Assembly (NCBI GenBank): GCA_900758375.1 | Contig: CAAERJ010000050.1 | Span: forward strand, 1 to 64,000 | Source: an uncultured Collinsella sp. | Lineage (GTDB): Bacteria; Actinomycetota; Coriobacteriia; Coriobacteriales; Coriobacteriaceae | Length of the DNA: 64,000 nt | Direction of reading: 5' to 3' | In this document: positions 25,011 to 34,344 of the stretch, piece after piece | Layout of the letters: every line of letters starts with the position of its first letter | Numbering within the stretch: position 1 is the stretch's first letter | Notes under the pieces: generated by a model | The model's input: only the letters and a program-made list of their open reading frames with translations | Database searches by the model: none | What the model was told of the DNA's origin: nothing | Position numbers and translations under genes: made by a program

Positions 25011-28000
25011 ATGGTCTCTCGTATCTACGTGGAGAAGAAACCCGGGTTCGACGTCGAGGCTCAGCAGCTCAAGGGCGAGCTGACCGAGATTCTCGGCATC
25101 AAGGGCATCGAGGCCCTGAGGATCATCAACCGCTACGACGTCGAGGGCATCGACGAGGAGCTTTTCCGCTCCTGCGTGCCGACCGTCTTTAGCGAGCCCC
25201 AGGTCGATGTGACCTACGACGAGCTCCCCGCAAGCGATGGTGCCGTCTTTGCCGTCGAATTCCTGCCTGGCCAGTTTGACCAGCGCGCCGACTCCGCCAG
25301 CGAGTGCGTGCAGCTCATCAGCCAGGGTGAGCGCCCCGCCGTGCGCTCCGCCAAGGTCTATATGATCTCGGGCGCTCTGGACGAAGCCGCCATCAAGGCC
25401 ATCAAGCACTACGTGGTGAACCCCGTCGAGGCGCGCATCGCCTCGCTCGACTTGCCCGAGACGCTGTACATGGAGACCCCCGAGCCCCAGCCCGTCGAAG
25501 TGCTCGACGGCTTCCGCGAGCTCGATGAGGCCGGCCTTGCCGTCTTCATCGCCGATCGCGGTCTTGCTATGGACGAGGCGGACATCGCCTTCTGCCAGCA
25601 GTACTTCCGCGATGAGGACCGCGACCCCACCATCACCGAGATCCGCGTGATCGACACCTACTGGTCCGACCACTGCCGCCACACCACCTTCGGCACCGTC
25701 CTAGATGACGTGACGATCGACGACGCCGTGGTGCAGCAGGCCTTCGACCGCTACATGGAGATGCGCCATGAGCTCGGTCGCGACGCCAAGCCCGTCTGCC
25801 TCATGGACATGGGCACCATCGGCGCCAAGTACCTTAAGAAGACCGGCGTCATGACCGATGTCGACGAGTCCGAGGAGATCAACGCCTGCACTGTCAAGGT
25901 GAAGGTCGATGTCGACGGCGAGGACCAGGACTGGCTGTTCCTGTTTAAGAACGAGACCCACAACCACCCGACCGAGATCGAGCCCTTCGGCGGTGCCGCC
26001 ACCTGCGTGGGCGGCGCCATCCGCGACCCGCTCTCGGGCCGCAGCTACGTGTACCAGGCCATGCGCGTCACCGGCGCCGGAGACCCCACCGTCCCCGTGT
26101 CCAAGACGCTCGAGGGCAAGCTGCCGCAGCGCAAGCTCGTAACCACCGCTGCCGCCGGCTACTCCAGCTACGGCAACCAGATCGGCCTTGCCACCGGCCA
26201 GGTCAACGAGCTCTATCACCCCGGCTACGTGGCCAAGCGCATGGAGGTCGGCGCCGTCGTGGGCGCTACCCCGGCAAACCACGTGCGCCGCGAGTGCCCC
26301 GCCCCCACCGACAAGATCATCCTGCTGGGCGGCCGCACCGGCCGTGACGGCATCGGTGGTGCCACCGGCTCCTCCAAGACCCAGAACATCGAGTCGATCG
26401 AGACCTCGGGTGCCGAAGTCCAGAAGGGCAACGCCCCGGTCGAGCGCAAGCTGCAGCGTCTGTTCCGCCGCGGCGATGCCTGCCGTCTGATCAAGCGCTG
26501 CAACGACTTTGGCGCCGGCGGCGTCTCGGTCGCCGTGGGCGAGCTTGCCGATGGCCTGTATGTCGACCTTGATACCGTGACCAAGAAGTACGACGGCTTG
26601 GACGGCACAGAGCTCGCTATCTCTGAGTCCCAGGAGCGCATGGCCTGCGCCGTCGCCGACGGTGACGTCGAGGAGTTCATGGGCTACGCCGCCGAGGAGA
26701 ACCTGGAGGCGACCGTTATCGCCGAGGTTACCGCCGAGCCGCGCATGCGCATGGCCTGGAACGGTGTCGCCATCGTCGACCTATCCCGCGAGTTCCTCAA
26801 CTCCAACGGTGCGCCCAAGCACCAGGTCGCCCACGTGTGCGCCCGCAGCGTGTGGCAGCCCAGCTGGACCGGCACCACGCTTGCCGAGCGCATGACCTCG
26901 CTTGTCACCGACCTCAACGTAGCCTCTAACAAGGGCCTTTCCGAGCGCTTCGACTCCACCATCGGTGCCGCAACCGTGCTTATGCCTTTTGGCGGCAAGA
27001 CGCAGCTCACCCCGAGCTCGGCCATGGTCGCCAAGTTCCCCGTGGACGGCGAGACCACCACGGCAAGTGCCATGGCATGGGGCTTCAACCCCTACCTGAT
27101 GGAAGCCGACCAGTTTGCTGGCGCCTACCTGTCCGTGGTCGAGTCCATCGCCAAGCTCGTGGCTGCCGGCTTTGAGCACAAGCACGCCTATCTCTCCTTC
27201 CAGGAGTACTTCGAGCGTCTGCGCACCGAGGCCGAGCGCTGGGGCAAGCCCACGGCAGCCGTCCTGGGCGCCCTTATGGCCCAGGTCGACCTGGGTGCCG
27301 GCGCCATCGGCGGTAAGGATTCCATGAGTGGCTCGTTTGAGGACGAGGCCGGCGAGCTCAACGTTCCGCCGACCCTCATCAGCTTCGCCGTGGCCGTGGG
27401 CAAGGCGGCCCGCGCTGTCTCCCCCGAGTTCAAGGGCCTCACGCACCGCGTCGTCCGCATCGCCCCCGCCACCTATGGCCAGGACTACCGCCCCGACGCC
27501 CAGCAGCTGCTCGCCGCATTTGACGCCGTCGAGGCGCTCACCGCCGCCGGCGACGCCCTGGCCGTCTCCACGCCCGGCTACGGCTGCGGCGCCGAGAGCC
27601 TCTTTAAGATGTGCGTCGGCAACCAGATCGGTATCGAGCTTGCCGAAGATGTGGACGTGGAGAGCCTCTTCACCCCGCTCTACGGCAGCTTTATCGTCGA
27701 GCTCGCCGAGGATGCCGAGCTGCCCGAGGTCGCCGACGGCGTTGTCGTCGAGCCCCTGGGCACCACCGTCGAGGGCTATGTCATCGATACCGGCTCCGAG
27801 GTCATCGAGCTCTCCGAGCTCCAGGAGGCCTGGGAGAGCGGCATCGAGGGCGTCTTTGCCTACCGCAGCGCCGGCGAGACTGCCAAGGTCGAGACCATCG
27901 ACTTCCGTGCCAGGGATATCCACGTGTACAGCGGCGCCAAGATCGCCCGCCCGCGCGTGGTAATCCCCGTGTTCCCCGGCAACAACTGCGAGTACGATAG

Positions 28001-28757
28001 CGCCCGCGCTTTCCGCGCCGCCGGCGCCGAGGCCGACACCTTCGTGATCAACAACCTCACGCCCGAGGCCGTCGCCGAAAGCACCCACGAGCTTGCCCGC
28101 CGCATCCGTGCAAGCCAGATCGTCATGATCCCCGGCGGCTTCTCGGGCGGCGACGAGCCCGATGGCTCCGCCAAGTTCATCACGGCGTTCTTCCGCGCTC
28201 CCGAGGTCACCGAGGCAGTCCGCGACCTGCTCAAGGCCCGCGACGGCCTGATGCTGGGCATCTGCAACGGCTTCCAGGCCCTGATCAAGCTCGGTCTGGT
28301 GCCCTACGGCGACATCGTCGACGCCACGCCCGATGCGCCCACGCTGACGTTCAACACCATCGGTCGCCATCAGAGCCGTCTGGTGCGCACCCGTATCTCG
28401 TCCAACCTGTCCCCGTGGCTATCGCAGTGCAGCCTGGACGACCCCTACACCGTCGCCATCAGCCACGGCGAGGGCCGCTTTGTCGCCAGCGACGAGGTGC
28501 TCGCCCAGCTCATCGCCAACGGCCAGGTCGCCACGCAGTACGTGGGCGAGGACGGCAAGCCCAGTATGGATCTTTCCGTCAACCCCAACGGCTCCGCACT
28601 CGCCATCGAGGGCATCACGAGCCCCGACGGCCGCGTCCTGGGCAAGATGGGCCATGCCGAGCGTCGTGGCGACAACCTGTACCGCAACGTGCCCGAGCAT
28701 GTCCCCGGCGATAAGTTCATGCCGATCTTTGAGAGCGGCGTGGCCTACTTCGCTTAA
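25011..28757 (+). CDS. purL: Phosphoribosylformylglycinamidine synthase, single-chain
   Basis: This 1,248-residue enzyme makes FGAM from FGAR with glutamine and ATP, the fourth step of purine synthesis. One chain carries the PurS-like start, the two AIR-synthase-type halves (DHCRHTTF, ETHNHPTEIEPFGGAATCVGG, ATGSSKTQN) and a C-terminal class I glutaminase. The glutaminase has VFPGNNCEYD and the nucleophile Cys in LGICNGFQAL. This layout is that of the large Proteobacterial or Clostridial type rather than the split PurS/Q/L of Bacillus. I chose the ATG at 25011 after AGGAACCA; no purine riboswitch is visible upstream, nor other pur genes nearby. Confidence 0.96.
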   Translation: MVSRIYVEKKPGFDVEAQQLKGELTEILGIKGIEALRIINRYDVEGIDEELFRSCVPTVFSEPQVDVTYDELPASDGAVFAVEFLPGQFDQRADSASECVQLISQGERPAVRSAKVYMISGALDEAAIKAIKHYVVNPVEARIASLDLPETLYMETPEPQPVEVLDGFRELDEAGLAVFIADRGLAMDEADIAFCQQYFRDEDRDPTITEIRVIDTYWSDHCRHTTFGTVLDDVTIDDAVVQQAFDRYMEMRHELGRDAKPVCLMDMGTIGAKYLKKTGVMTDVDESEEINACTVKVKVDVDGEDQDWLFLFKNETHNHPTEIEPFGGAATCVGGAIRDPLSGRSYVYQAMRVTGAGDPTVPVSKTLEGKLPQRKLVTTAAAGYSSYGNQIGLATGQVNELYHPGYVAKRMEVGAVVGATPANHVRRECPAPTDKIILLGGRTGRDGIGGATGSSKTQNIESIETSGAEVQKGNAPVERKLQRLFRRGDACRLIKRCNDFGAGGVSVAVGELADGLYVDLDTVTKKYDGLDGTELAISESQERMACAVADGDVEEFMGYAAEENLEATVIAEVTAEPRMRMAWNGVAIVDLSREFLNSNGAPKHQVAHVCARSVWQPSWTGTTLAERMTSLVTDLNVASNKGLSERFDSTIGAATVLMPFGGKTQLTPSSAMVAKFPVDGETTTASAMAWGFNPYLMEADQFAGAYLSVVESIAKLVAAGFEHKHAYLSFQEYFERLRTEAERWGKPTAAVLGALMAQVDLGAGAIGGKDSMSGSFEDEAGELNVPPTLISFAVAVGKAARAVSPEFKGLTHRVVRIAPATYGQDYRPDAQQLLAAFDAVEALTAAGDALAVSTPGYGCGAESLFKMCVGNQIGIELAEDVDVESLFTPLYGSFIVELAEDAELPEVADGVVVEPLGTTVEGYVIDTGSEVIELSELQEAWESGIEGVFAYRSAGETAKVETIDFRARDIHVYSGAKIARPRVVIPVFPGNNCEYDSARAFRAAGAEADTFVINNLTPEAVAESTHELARRIRASQIVMIPGGFSGGDEPDGSAKFITAFFRAPEVTEAVRDLLKARDGLMLGICNGFQALIKLGLVPYGDIVDATPDAPTLTFNTIGRHQSRLVRTRISSNLSPWLSQCSLDDPYTVAISHGEGRFVASDEVLAQLIANGQVATQYVGEDGKPSMDLSVNPNGSALAIEGITSPDGRVLGKMGHAERRGDNLYRNVPEHVPGDKFMPIFESGVAYFA

Positions 28758-28794
28758 TGCGTCCCATCGGGTACAATCCCCTCGGGTAACAACA

Positions 28795-28830
28795 CCCGCC
28801 ACCGGCACACCCGGTGGCGGGTTCTTTTTT
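28795..28830 (+). terminator. Terminator of purL
   Basis: CCCGCCACCGG (28795-28805) pairs perfectly with CCGGTGGCGGG (28811-28821), followed by TTCTTTTTT. Confidence 0.9.
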
Positions 28831-28855
28831 GCTTCGCGCATACAGGAAGGACATC

Positions 28856-29791
28856 ATGGAAAGCCGCAAGCCGTATCTCGCCACCCTACCCGGACTCATC
28901 CTGGGCTGCCTCGTCTGCTGTGCGCTCTGGGGGTCGGCTTTCCCCTGCATCAAGATCGGTTACGGGCTCTTTGGCATCCCCGCGCACGATAGCGCCTCAC
29001 AGCTGCTCTTTGCGGGCTTGCGCTTCACGCTTGCCGGCGCCCTGGTTATCGTTGGGATGAGTGCGGCCCAACGCCGCCCCCTCATTCCGCAGGCTCGTGA
29101 CATCAAGCCCATCTTTGTCTTGTCACTCTTCCAGACTATCGGGCAGTACTTCTTTTTCTACCTAGGACTCTCGCGCGCCAGCGCCATGTCGAGTTCCATC
29201 ATCGAGGCCAGCGCCAACTTCCTCGCAATTCTCTTTGCCGCCTTGGCATTTCACACCGAGAGGCTCAATACGCCCAAGGTGCTTGGCTGTGTGCTGGGCT
29301 TTGCAGGCGTCGCGCTCGTCAACCTTTCGGGCGCGGATGGCACCTTTGGTTTTACGCTCGACGGCGAGGGATTTATCTTGGCTTCCACTGTTGCGGGCGC
29401 CCTGTCGACCTGCCTCATTGGCATCTTCTCGCGCGAGCATGACGGCGTCTTGCTCGCCGGCTGGCAGTTTTTAGTCGGTGGCGTGGTCCTTACCGCAATC
29501 GGGTTTTTGATGGGCGGCACGTTTTCCCCCACCGAAATCGCCCCCGCCATCGCGCTCATCATTTATATGGCGCCCATTTCCGCCGTCGCGTACTCGCTGT
29601 GGTCCCGCCTGCTCGCCGTCAACCCCGTCAGCCGCGTTTCGGTCTTTGGGTTTATGAACCCCGTCTTTGGCGTGCTGTTGAGCGCACTGCTGCTCGGCGA
29701 GGGCGCTGGCACGAGCCCCGTTACCGTCATCGTTGCCCTGCTGTTGGTCTGCGGCGGCATCATCATCGTCAACAAACCCAAAAAGGCCTAA
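28856..29791 (+). CDS. EamA/DMT-family transporter
   Basis: This 311-residue protein has ten predicted membrane helices in two EamA repeats, the drug/metabolite transporter fold. The first repeat begins CCALWGSAFPCIKIGY and the second ends in NPVFGVLLSALLLGEG. Members export amino acids, nucleosides or drugs; the substrate here is unknown. AGGAAGG lies 7 bases before the ATG at 28856. It follows the purL terminator and has its own terminator. Confidence 0.85.
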   Translation: MESRKPYLATLPGLILGCLVCCALWGSAFPCIKIGYGLFGIPAHDSASQLLFAGLRFTLAGALVIVGMSAAQRRPLIPQARDIKPIFVLSLFQTIGQYFFFYLGLSRASAMSSSIIEASANFLAILFAALAFHTERLNTPKVLGCVLGFAGVALVNLSGADGTFGFTLDGEGFILASTVAGALSTCLIGIFSREHDGVLLAGWQFLVGGVVLTAIGFLMGGTFSPTEIAPAIALIIYMAPISAVAYSLWSRLLAVNPVSRVSVFGFMNPVFGVLLSALLLGEGAGTSPVTVIVALLLVCGGIIIVNKPKKA

Positions 29792-29811
29792 CGAACCGCC
29801 CTTATTTAGTA

Positions 29812-29832
29812 GAGGAGATTCACATGCTTTAG
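29812..29832 (+). other. Strong ribosome-binding site followed by ATG-CTT-TAG
   Basis: AGAGGAG, a short spacer and ATG (29824-29826), then one Leu codon and TAG. This is a two-codon minigene with good spacing. It is either a decayed gene start or chance. No longer ORF follows in that frame. Confidence 0.25.
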
Positions 29833-29858
29833 CTTAATGGAGTACATCGGTGAGCCGA

Positions 29859-29893
29859 GGGCCGCAACGCACGCCAGCGTTCGCCCTTTTTTT
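29859..29893 (+). terminator. Terminator of the EamA gene
   Basis: GGGC and AACGC (29859-29870) pair with GCGTT and GCCC (29877-29886), followed by eight T. It lies right against the 3' end of the convergent GGDEF gene. Confidence 0.6.
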
Positions 29894-31054
29894 CTAGCGT
29901 ATCTGGACGCCGGCTTTCTTCTTCTCGCGCTTTACGCGGTAGAGCTCCGCGTCGGCAGCGCGAAGCAAGTCTTGCCAGGTATCGACGCCATCACCAACCC
30001 GTGCGTAGCCGATGGACATCCGCAACAGATACGGGACCTCGGCGCGCGCGAGCTCGTCGCTGATTGCCGCGCACAGACACATGATGTGCTGCTCCGCCGT
30101 CGCCTTTTGAAGCACCACAAACTCATCGCCGCCATAACGTGCGATAAAGCCACCAGACGCCGAGCAGACCTCTTTGAGCGTAGCAGATATGACCTGGAGG
30201 GCATGATCGCCCTCAACATGTCCATACCGGTCGTTAATCTGCTTAAAGCCGTCAGCGTCCATCATAAGCAGATATACATCTTCGGCCTGATCCACATTTG
30301 AAAAGAGCGACAGCATATAGGTCTCAAAACGGTTGCGATTGTTGAGGCCAGTCAACGGGTCGGTCGAGATCAGCTGCTCCTGGTAGATGATGTAGAGCAG
30401 CAGGATGCTCAGCGTTATACCGACACAAAGGCCCGGTACCGAAAACAAAACCTGGAAGGTACCGCCCACCAGAGCGGGAACCGCAAAAAAGGCGAGGGTG
30501 CGATAAATGGCCTTCTTTTGCAGACTTTCGACTTTTCGAGTCTGAATAAAGGCATGCAAAGACGTATATATGATGTAGCAGTAGCTAACGATAGGCTGAA
30601 TCATATAAAGCGCTCCGCGACGATATACGCCCTGTGCATCGATATAGAACATAGTGTGCGTCCAGTAGCTGGTAAATGCCAGCACGACCACCAATACGGT
30701 TGGCAACGTCACGAGCGCCACCCTATAGCGCGCGGTCAAAAGGCGTGAGCCCTGCACTGTCTCGGAATAGAAAAACCAAATGAGGCACGCGATGGCGAAC
30801 AGCGAAAACGAGACCGCGTTGGAAATCCAGTTGGCCGTGATGCCTACAGGAGTGCTCACGCCGTCCGAGAGCGTCCAGATCATATCGAAGAAAATGTAGG
30901 CTGCAGACGTGTAGCCCAGCATGCTAAACAGAAGCTGCTGGGTGCTCGAGAACAAGGAGCGGCGGCTTCGTGCGGCAAGCCCGATAAGAACAATCATGCA
31001 TAGCAGGAATATCTCGATTTTGAGTGCCTTAACCACTAGACGCCATCCCTTCAA
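29894..31054 (-). CDS. Membrane GGDEF protein (diguanylate cyclase)
   Basis: This 386-residue protein has six to seven hydrophobic segments in residues 10-225, then a C-terminal GGDEF domain (about 230-385). The signature RYGGDEF is intact and the metal or substrate Asp residues in DPLTGLNNR and MMDADGFKQIND are present, so it should make cyclic di-GMP. An inhibitory RxxD site is not obvious. The membrane half is a plausible sensor but matches no named module to me. A GC-rich 10-base hairpin lies about 50 bases upstream of its start. Confidence 0.9.
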   Translation of the reverse strand: MKGWRLVVKALKIEIFLLCMIVLIGLAARSRRSLFSSTQQLLFSMLGYTSAAYIFFDMIWTLSDGVSTPVGITANWISNAVSFSLFAIACLIWFFYSETVQGSRLLTARYRVALVTLPTVLVVVLAFTSYWTHTMFYIDAQGVYRRGALYMIQPIVSYCYIIYTSLHAFIQTRKVESLQKKAIYRTLAFFAVPALVGGTFQVLFSVPGLCVGITLSILLLYIIYQEQLISTDPLTGLNNRNRFETYMLSLFSNVDQAEDVYLLMMDADGFKQINDRYGHVEGDHALQVISATLKEVCSASGGFIARYGGDEFVVLQKATAEQHIMCLCAAISDELARAEVPYLLRMSIGYARVGDGVDTWQDLLRAADAELYRVKREKKKAGVQIR

Positions 31055-31100
31055 TATTCAAGTGGTCAGAATCGCCCGATTCTGGTCTGGGCAACAAACA

Positions 31101-31124
31101 CCCCCTACCCGCAGGGGTAGGGGG
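31101..31124. repeat. Perfect 10-base stem hairpin in the leader of the GGDEF gene
   Basis: CCCCCTACCC (31101-31110) and GGGTAGGGGG (31115-31124) with loop GCAG. On the minus strand a TATGAT hexamer (31130-31125) precedes it directly, so the hairpin would sit at the very 5' end of the transcript. Confidence 0.45.
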
Positions 31125-31135
31125 AATCATAGCAG

Positions 31136-31177
31136 AGCGCCCGAACGTCACTGCAAAACAGTCATCGTTCGGGCGCT
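31136..31177. terminator. Hairpin downstream of the KDG permease gene
   Basis: AGCGCCCGAACG (31136-31147) pairs with CGTTCGGGCGCT (31166-31177), with further inner pairing (CACTG/CAGTC). There is no T run, so termination efficiency is doubtful. Confidence 0.5.
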
Positions 31178-31223
31178 CAAACGGCGCGAATTGCACTCCG
31201 GCATCATTGATTGGTAGCGATTG

Positions 31224-32246
31224 CTATTCGCCATCGATGTCGGTCGCGACGGCCTCCTCGATGGCCTCGACACCGGCAGGCGACAGATCCTCCTTGCCCT
31301 GGCAAAACTTCTTGTCGACCCAGCCGGTCAGAATCGGGGCCATGATTGCTGTGATGATGACGGCGGTGGCGATCTGCGCATACGCGGTGGGCGCAAGCTC
31401 GGCATAGCGCGGAGCTACCTCGGCGAGGGCGACCGGCGTGGTCATAGCCGTGCCGGCGATAGTGGAGCAAGCCACAGCGGCCTTGCCATTGCCGCCGCAC
31501 AGGCGCTCGAAGGCAAAGGTAATGGGACCGACGATAAAGAGCGTGATGAGGCCCAGCAGGATGCCCGAAATGCCGCCGGTGATAAAGCTCGAAAGACTCA
31601 TGGACGCACCGAGCTGAAAACCGATAACGGCAATCGCAGGATTGGCGCCGGGAACCAGCAGGTTCTTGATGAACGGGAACAAGTTGCCCAGAACCATGCC
31701 GATAACAAGCGGCAAAATGGAGCCGATGATGGTGCCGACGGGGATGTTGGCGAGACCCGAGACACCGAGGATGATCATCGTGACGGCGGGGCCGGCCGTA
31801 AAGAACAGGATACCGACAGCGCCCTGCTCGGACTCGTCGCCGAACTCGCCCATGATGCCCGTGTAGAGCGCCATGTTGCAAAACGTAATGCCGCCGATGA
31901 TGGAGACCGAGCTCAGACCCAAAAGGTTATCGTTAAAGAAGTACGCGACGCCCAGGCCCAACGCGGCCGCAACAACAAGCTTGGGGATCAGCACGACGAT
32001 GCCGGTCTTGATAGCGCCCGGCGTGGACTTAAAGCTGATGCCGGCACCCACAAACAGCAGGATCGCGGCGACGATGGTGTTGGAACCACCGCGGCAGGCG
32101 GCGGTAAAGAAGCCGCCGATCTCAAAGACCTGCGGGCAGAAGGTATTGAGCAAAAGGCCAACGATCATCGGGTAGATCATGATGTCACCCGGGATACGCG
32201 GGACTTTGAATTTCTTTTGCTCGTTGGCGGTCGCTTCCTGTGCCAT
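31224..32246 (-). CDS. kdgT: 2-keto-3-deoxygluconate permease
   Basis: This 340-residue membrane protein has about ten hydrophobic segments and matches KdgT family stretches (GDIMIYPMIVGLLLNTFCP, GAGISFKSTPGAIK, GGITFCNMALYTGIMGEFG, GFQLGASMSLSSF). KdgT imports 2-keto-3-deoxygluconate from pectin or uronate breakdown by proton symport. No kdgK/kdgA genes are nearby, so the catabolic partner genes must be elsewhere. I chose the ATG at 32246, with GGGGG 4 bases upstream. The C-terminal tail is acidic. Confidence 0.87.
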   Translation of the reverse strand: MAQEATANEQKKFKVPRIPGDIMIYPMIVGLLLNTFCPQVFEIGGFFTAACRGGSNTIVAAILLFVGAGISFKSTPGAIKTGIVVLIPKLVVAAALGLGVAYFFNDNLLGLSSVSIIGGITFCNMALYTGIMGEFGDESEQGAVGILFFTAGPAVTMIILGVSGLANIPVGTIIGSILPLVIGMVLGNLFPFIKNLLVPGANPAIAVIGFQLGASMSLSSFITGGISGILLGLITLFIVGPITFAFERLCGGNGKAAVACSTIAGTAMTTPVALAEVAPRYAELAPTAYAQIATAVIITAIMAPILTGWVDKKFCQGKEDLSPAGVEAIEEAVATDIDGE

Positions 32247-32388
32247 GAAACCCCCATTTCCGCTGACGCAGAACAAAAGCCCACGTCACACTTTGCTACA
32301 GTAAAGTTTGACCATGGTACCAGAAGAAGCAGACCGGCTCGGTGAGAAATTCGATTCGTTGTGCCGGGACGCTAAACGTGCCCCGCTC

Positions 32389-32712
32389 TTATATGAAGCT
32401 CAAAACGATATAGAACACGATGCCCGAGACGCAGCACCACAACATCGACTTTGTCTTGATTGCCACCGCCACGACGCCGACAGCCGCAATCCAGGGAATC
32501 AAGCCCTGCCACAAGCCGGCGTCGAAAGCGCCAGGGCTTATCAAATCGTTGGCAACCAGCGCCGCAAAGGCGGCAGGCGGAATATAACTCAAGGCCTCGG
32601 TAACGCGGGGCGACAGCGTTCTCCCGCGCAAGGCAAACGCCGGGGCAATGCGGAAAAACGCGATGGCCGCCCATGACGACAGCCATAGGACCAAAAACTC
32701 ATTAACGGGCAT
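32389..32712 (-). CDS. azlD: AzlD-type branched-chain amino acid exporter subunit
   Basis: This 107-residue protein with four hydrophobic segments matches the AzlD family (PRVTEALSYIPPAAFAALVANDL). With AzlC it forms an exporter of leucine, valine and analogues. It overlaps the azlC stop by about 11 bases, so translation is coupled. AGGGAAGGGG precedes the ATG at 32712. With livKHMGF the window encodes both import and export of branched-chain amino acids, in separate operons. Confidence 0.85.
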   Translation of the reverse strand: MPVNEFLVLWLSSWAAIAFFRIAPAFALRGRTLSPRVTEALSYIPPAAFAALVANDLISPGAFDAGLWQGLIPWIAAVGVVAVAIKTKSMLWCCVSGIVFYIVLSFI

Positions 32713-33394
32713 CGCGAGCGCCCCTTCCCTCGGCGAGGACATCGCACGCGAGTGCCGTGACAACGCCGACGAGCACACTTGCCGGCACGGCGATATTCGT
32801 CCACCCCAAGAACTTGCATATGGCGACGGACACCGCAGCCAAACCGGCAGCTACGACATTGCCGCGCGACAGTCGCTGCGAAAAGAGTAGGCAGATAAAG
32901 AGCGATGTGCAGACAAAACCCGCAATAGCGGTGGGAACATCGACAACGGCGCCGACGATGGCGCCCGTCGTACACGAAACGCCCCATGTTGCGATGAGGA
33001 TCACGTTGAGCACAAAGGACTCGAGCGGACCCCAATCCTCCCCTTTAACCAACTTGGCAAGCGAAATGCCGTATGCCTCCTCGGTAAGTGTCGCGGCAAC
33101 AGCCAGCGTCTGACGCTTCGAAGCACCCCTCAAATGCGGTGCGATCGATGCCGAGTAAAGCGCAAAGCGCGAGGAGATTGCGGCGACGCTCGCGACGATC
33201 GACGCCGCAGGCACGCCTGCTAGCCACAGATTACAGATCATAAACTGCCCGCTGCCCGTCACGAACGTGCTGCTCAGGGCAAAAACCATCCAGGGTTCCA
33301 TTCCCGTCTGCGCCATAATCATTCCGCACGGCGCGGCTATCGCAACATAGGTAAGCATCACCGGCCAGACGGTTTTAACGATTTTGAGCACCAT
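32702..33394 (-). CDS. azlC: AzlC-type branched-chain amino acid exporter subunit
   Basis: This 230-residue membrane protein with six or more hydrophobic segments matches AzlC (PCGMIMAQTGMEPW, TFVTGSGQFMICNLW, SSRFALYSASIAPHLRG, TEEAYGIS). It exports branched-chain amino acids with AzlD. I chose the ATG at 33394, with GAGGA 5 bases upstream, over an in-frame ATG 12 codons earlier. Confidence 0.87.
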   Translation of the reverse strand: MVLKIVKTVWPVMLTYVAIAAPCGMIMAQTGMEPWMVFALSSTFVTGSGQFMICNLWLAGVPAASIVASVAAISSRFALYSASIAPHLRGASKRQTLAVAATLTEEAYGISLAKLVKGEDWGPLESFVLNVILIATWGVSCTTGAIVGAVVDVPTAIAGFVCTSLFICLLFSQRLSRGNVVAAGLAAVSVAICKFLGWTNIAVPASVLVGVVTALACDVLAEGRGARDAR

Positions 33395-33531
33395 AACGTT
33401 CCTCGTCCCGACAAGATTTCCGAGCCGCATTCAACGACGCGGCAGAACCATCGCCCGATGGCAACCGAGTTCACCTACAATTGCCACCGGATCGAAAGAC
33501 ACAGAAAGACACAACTTTTTAGGAAGTCATT

Positions 33532-34344
33532 ATGACAGCTATCGATCGAACGCGGGCTGCCGCGGCCTTCAAGACCTACACCGATGCCTACGATGCCGCC
33601 AATCCGCGTATCGCGCTCAAAATCGAGCATACGTACCACGTTGCCGAGGCATGCGATGCCGTGGCACGCGAACAGGGCTGGTCACCTCAGGACATTGACC
33701 TAGCGTGGCTTTGCGGCCTGCTGCACGATATGGGCCGCTTTGAGCAGCTGCGACGCTGGGACACGTTTAAGGATGCCGAGAGCATGAGTCATGCGGCGTT
33801 GGGCGTCGAGGTTCTCTTTGGCGAAAACCCTGCAGACGCGCCCGCGACAACAAGTATCCGCGACTTTATCGACGATCCGGTAGAAGACGAGTTGATTCGC
33901 GCAAGCATTGCCTATCACAGCGATTTCCGTCTACCCGCGCAGCTCGACGAGCGCACGCGGCGCTTCTGCGATATTGTGCGCGATGGCGACAAGGTCGACA
34001 TTATGCGCACCATCGCCGACAGCACCGTCGACACCATCCTCAAAGTGGATGAGGACGTGTTTCTTGCCAGCCACTTCTCGGCACCGACGCTGGCTGCCTT
34101 TGACGAGCACCGCTGCGTCACGCGCGATGAGCGCGATGAGCCCGCGGACTACTTGGTGGGGCTTATCTGCTTTATGTTTGAGCTCGTCTATCCGGCAAGC
34201 CGCGCGCTGGCGCGCAAGCAGGGCGATATCTACCGCCTGCTCGACGCACCTTTTGGCATCGTGCGGCCCTTTACCGACCCCGCCACGCAAGCGACCTGGG
34301 AACGCCTAAAGAAAGAGATGCGAGCCTGGCTGGCCGGCGCCTAG
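33532..34344 (+). CDS. HD-domain hydrolase
   Basis: This 270-residue protein has an HD metal-hydrolase domain: His33/His36 (IEHTYHVAEA), His65-Asp66 (LLHDMGRFEQ), a third His region (MSHAALG) and a late Asp (VRDGDKVDIM). HD proteins hydrolyse phosphate esters of nucleotides and similar compounds; this one is not a full HD-GYP and the substrate is unknown. The stop codon overlaps that of the convergent etfA at the palindrome CTAG (34341-34344). No operon partner. Confidence 0.83.
   Translation: MTAIDRTRAAAAFKTYTDAYDAANPRIALKIEHTYHVAEACDAVAREQGWSPQDIDLAWLCGLLHDMGRFEQLRRWDTFKDAESMSHAALGVEVLFGENPADAPATTSIRDFIDDPVEDELIRASIAYHSDFRLPAQLDERTRRFCDIVRDGDKVDIMRTIADSTVDTILKVDEDVFLASHFSAPTLAAFDEHRCVTRDERDEPADYLVGLICFMFELVYPASRALARKQGDIYRLLDAPFGIVRPFTDPATQATWERLKKEMRAWLAGA

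Noticed and set aside
26781..28370. 529-residue minus-strand ORF inside purL
   Set aside because: It lies in the shadow of conserved PurL domains and has a biased Gly/Ala/Asp/His composition.
29837..30301. 154-residue ORF antisense to the GGDEF gene
   Set aside because: It begins in the terminator region and overlaps the conserved GGDEF signature on the other strand.
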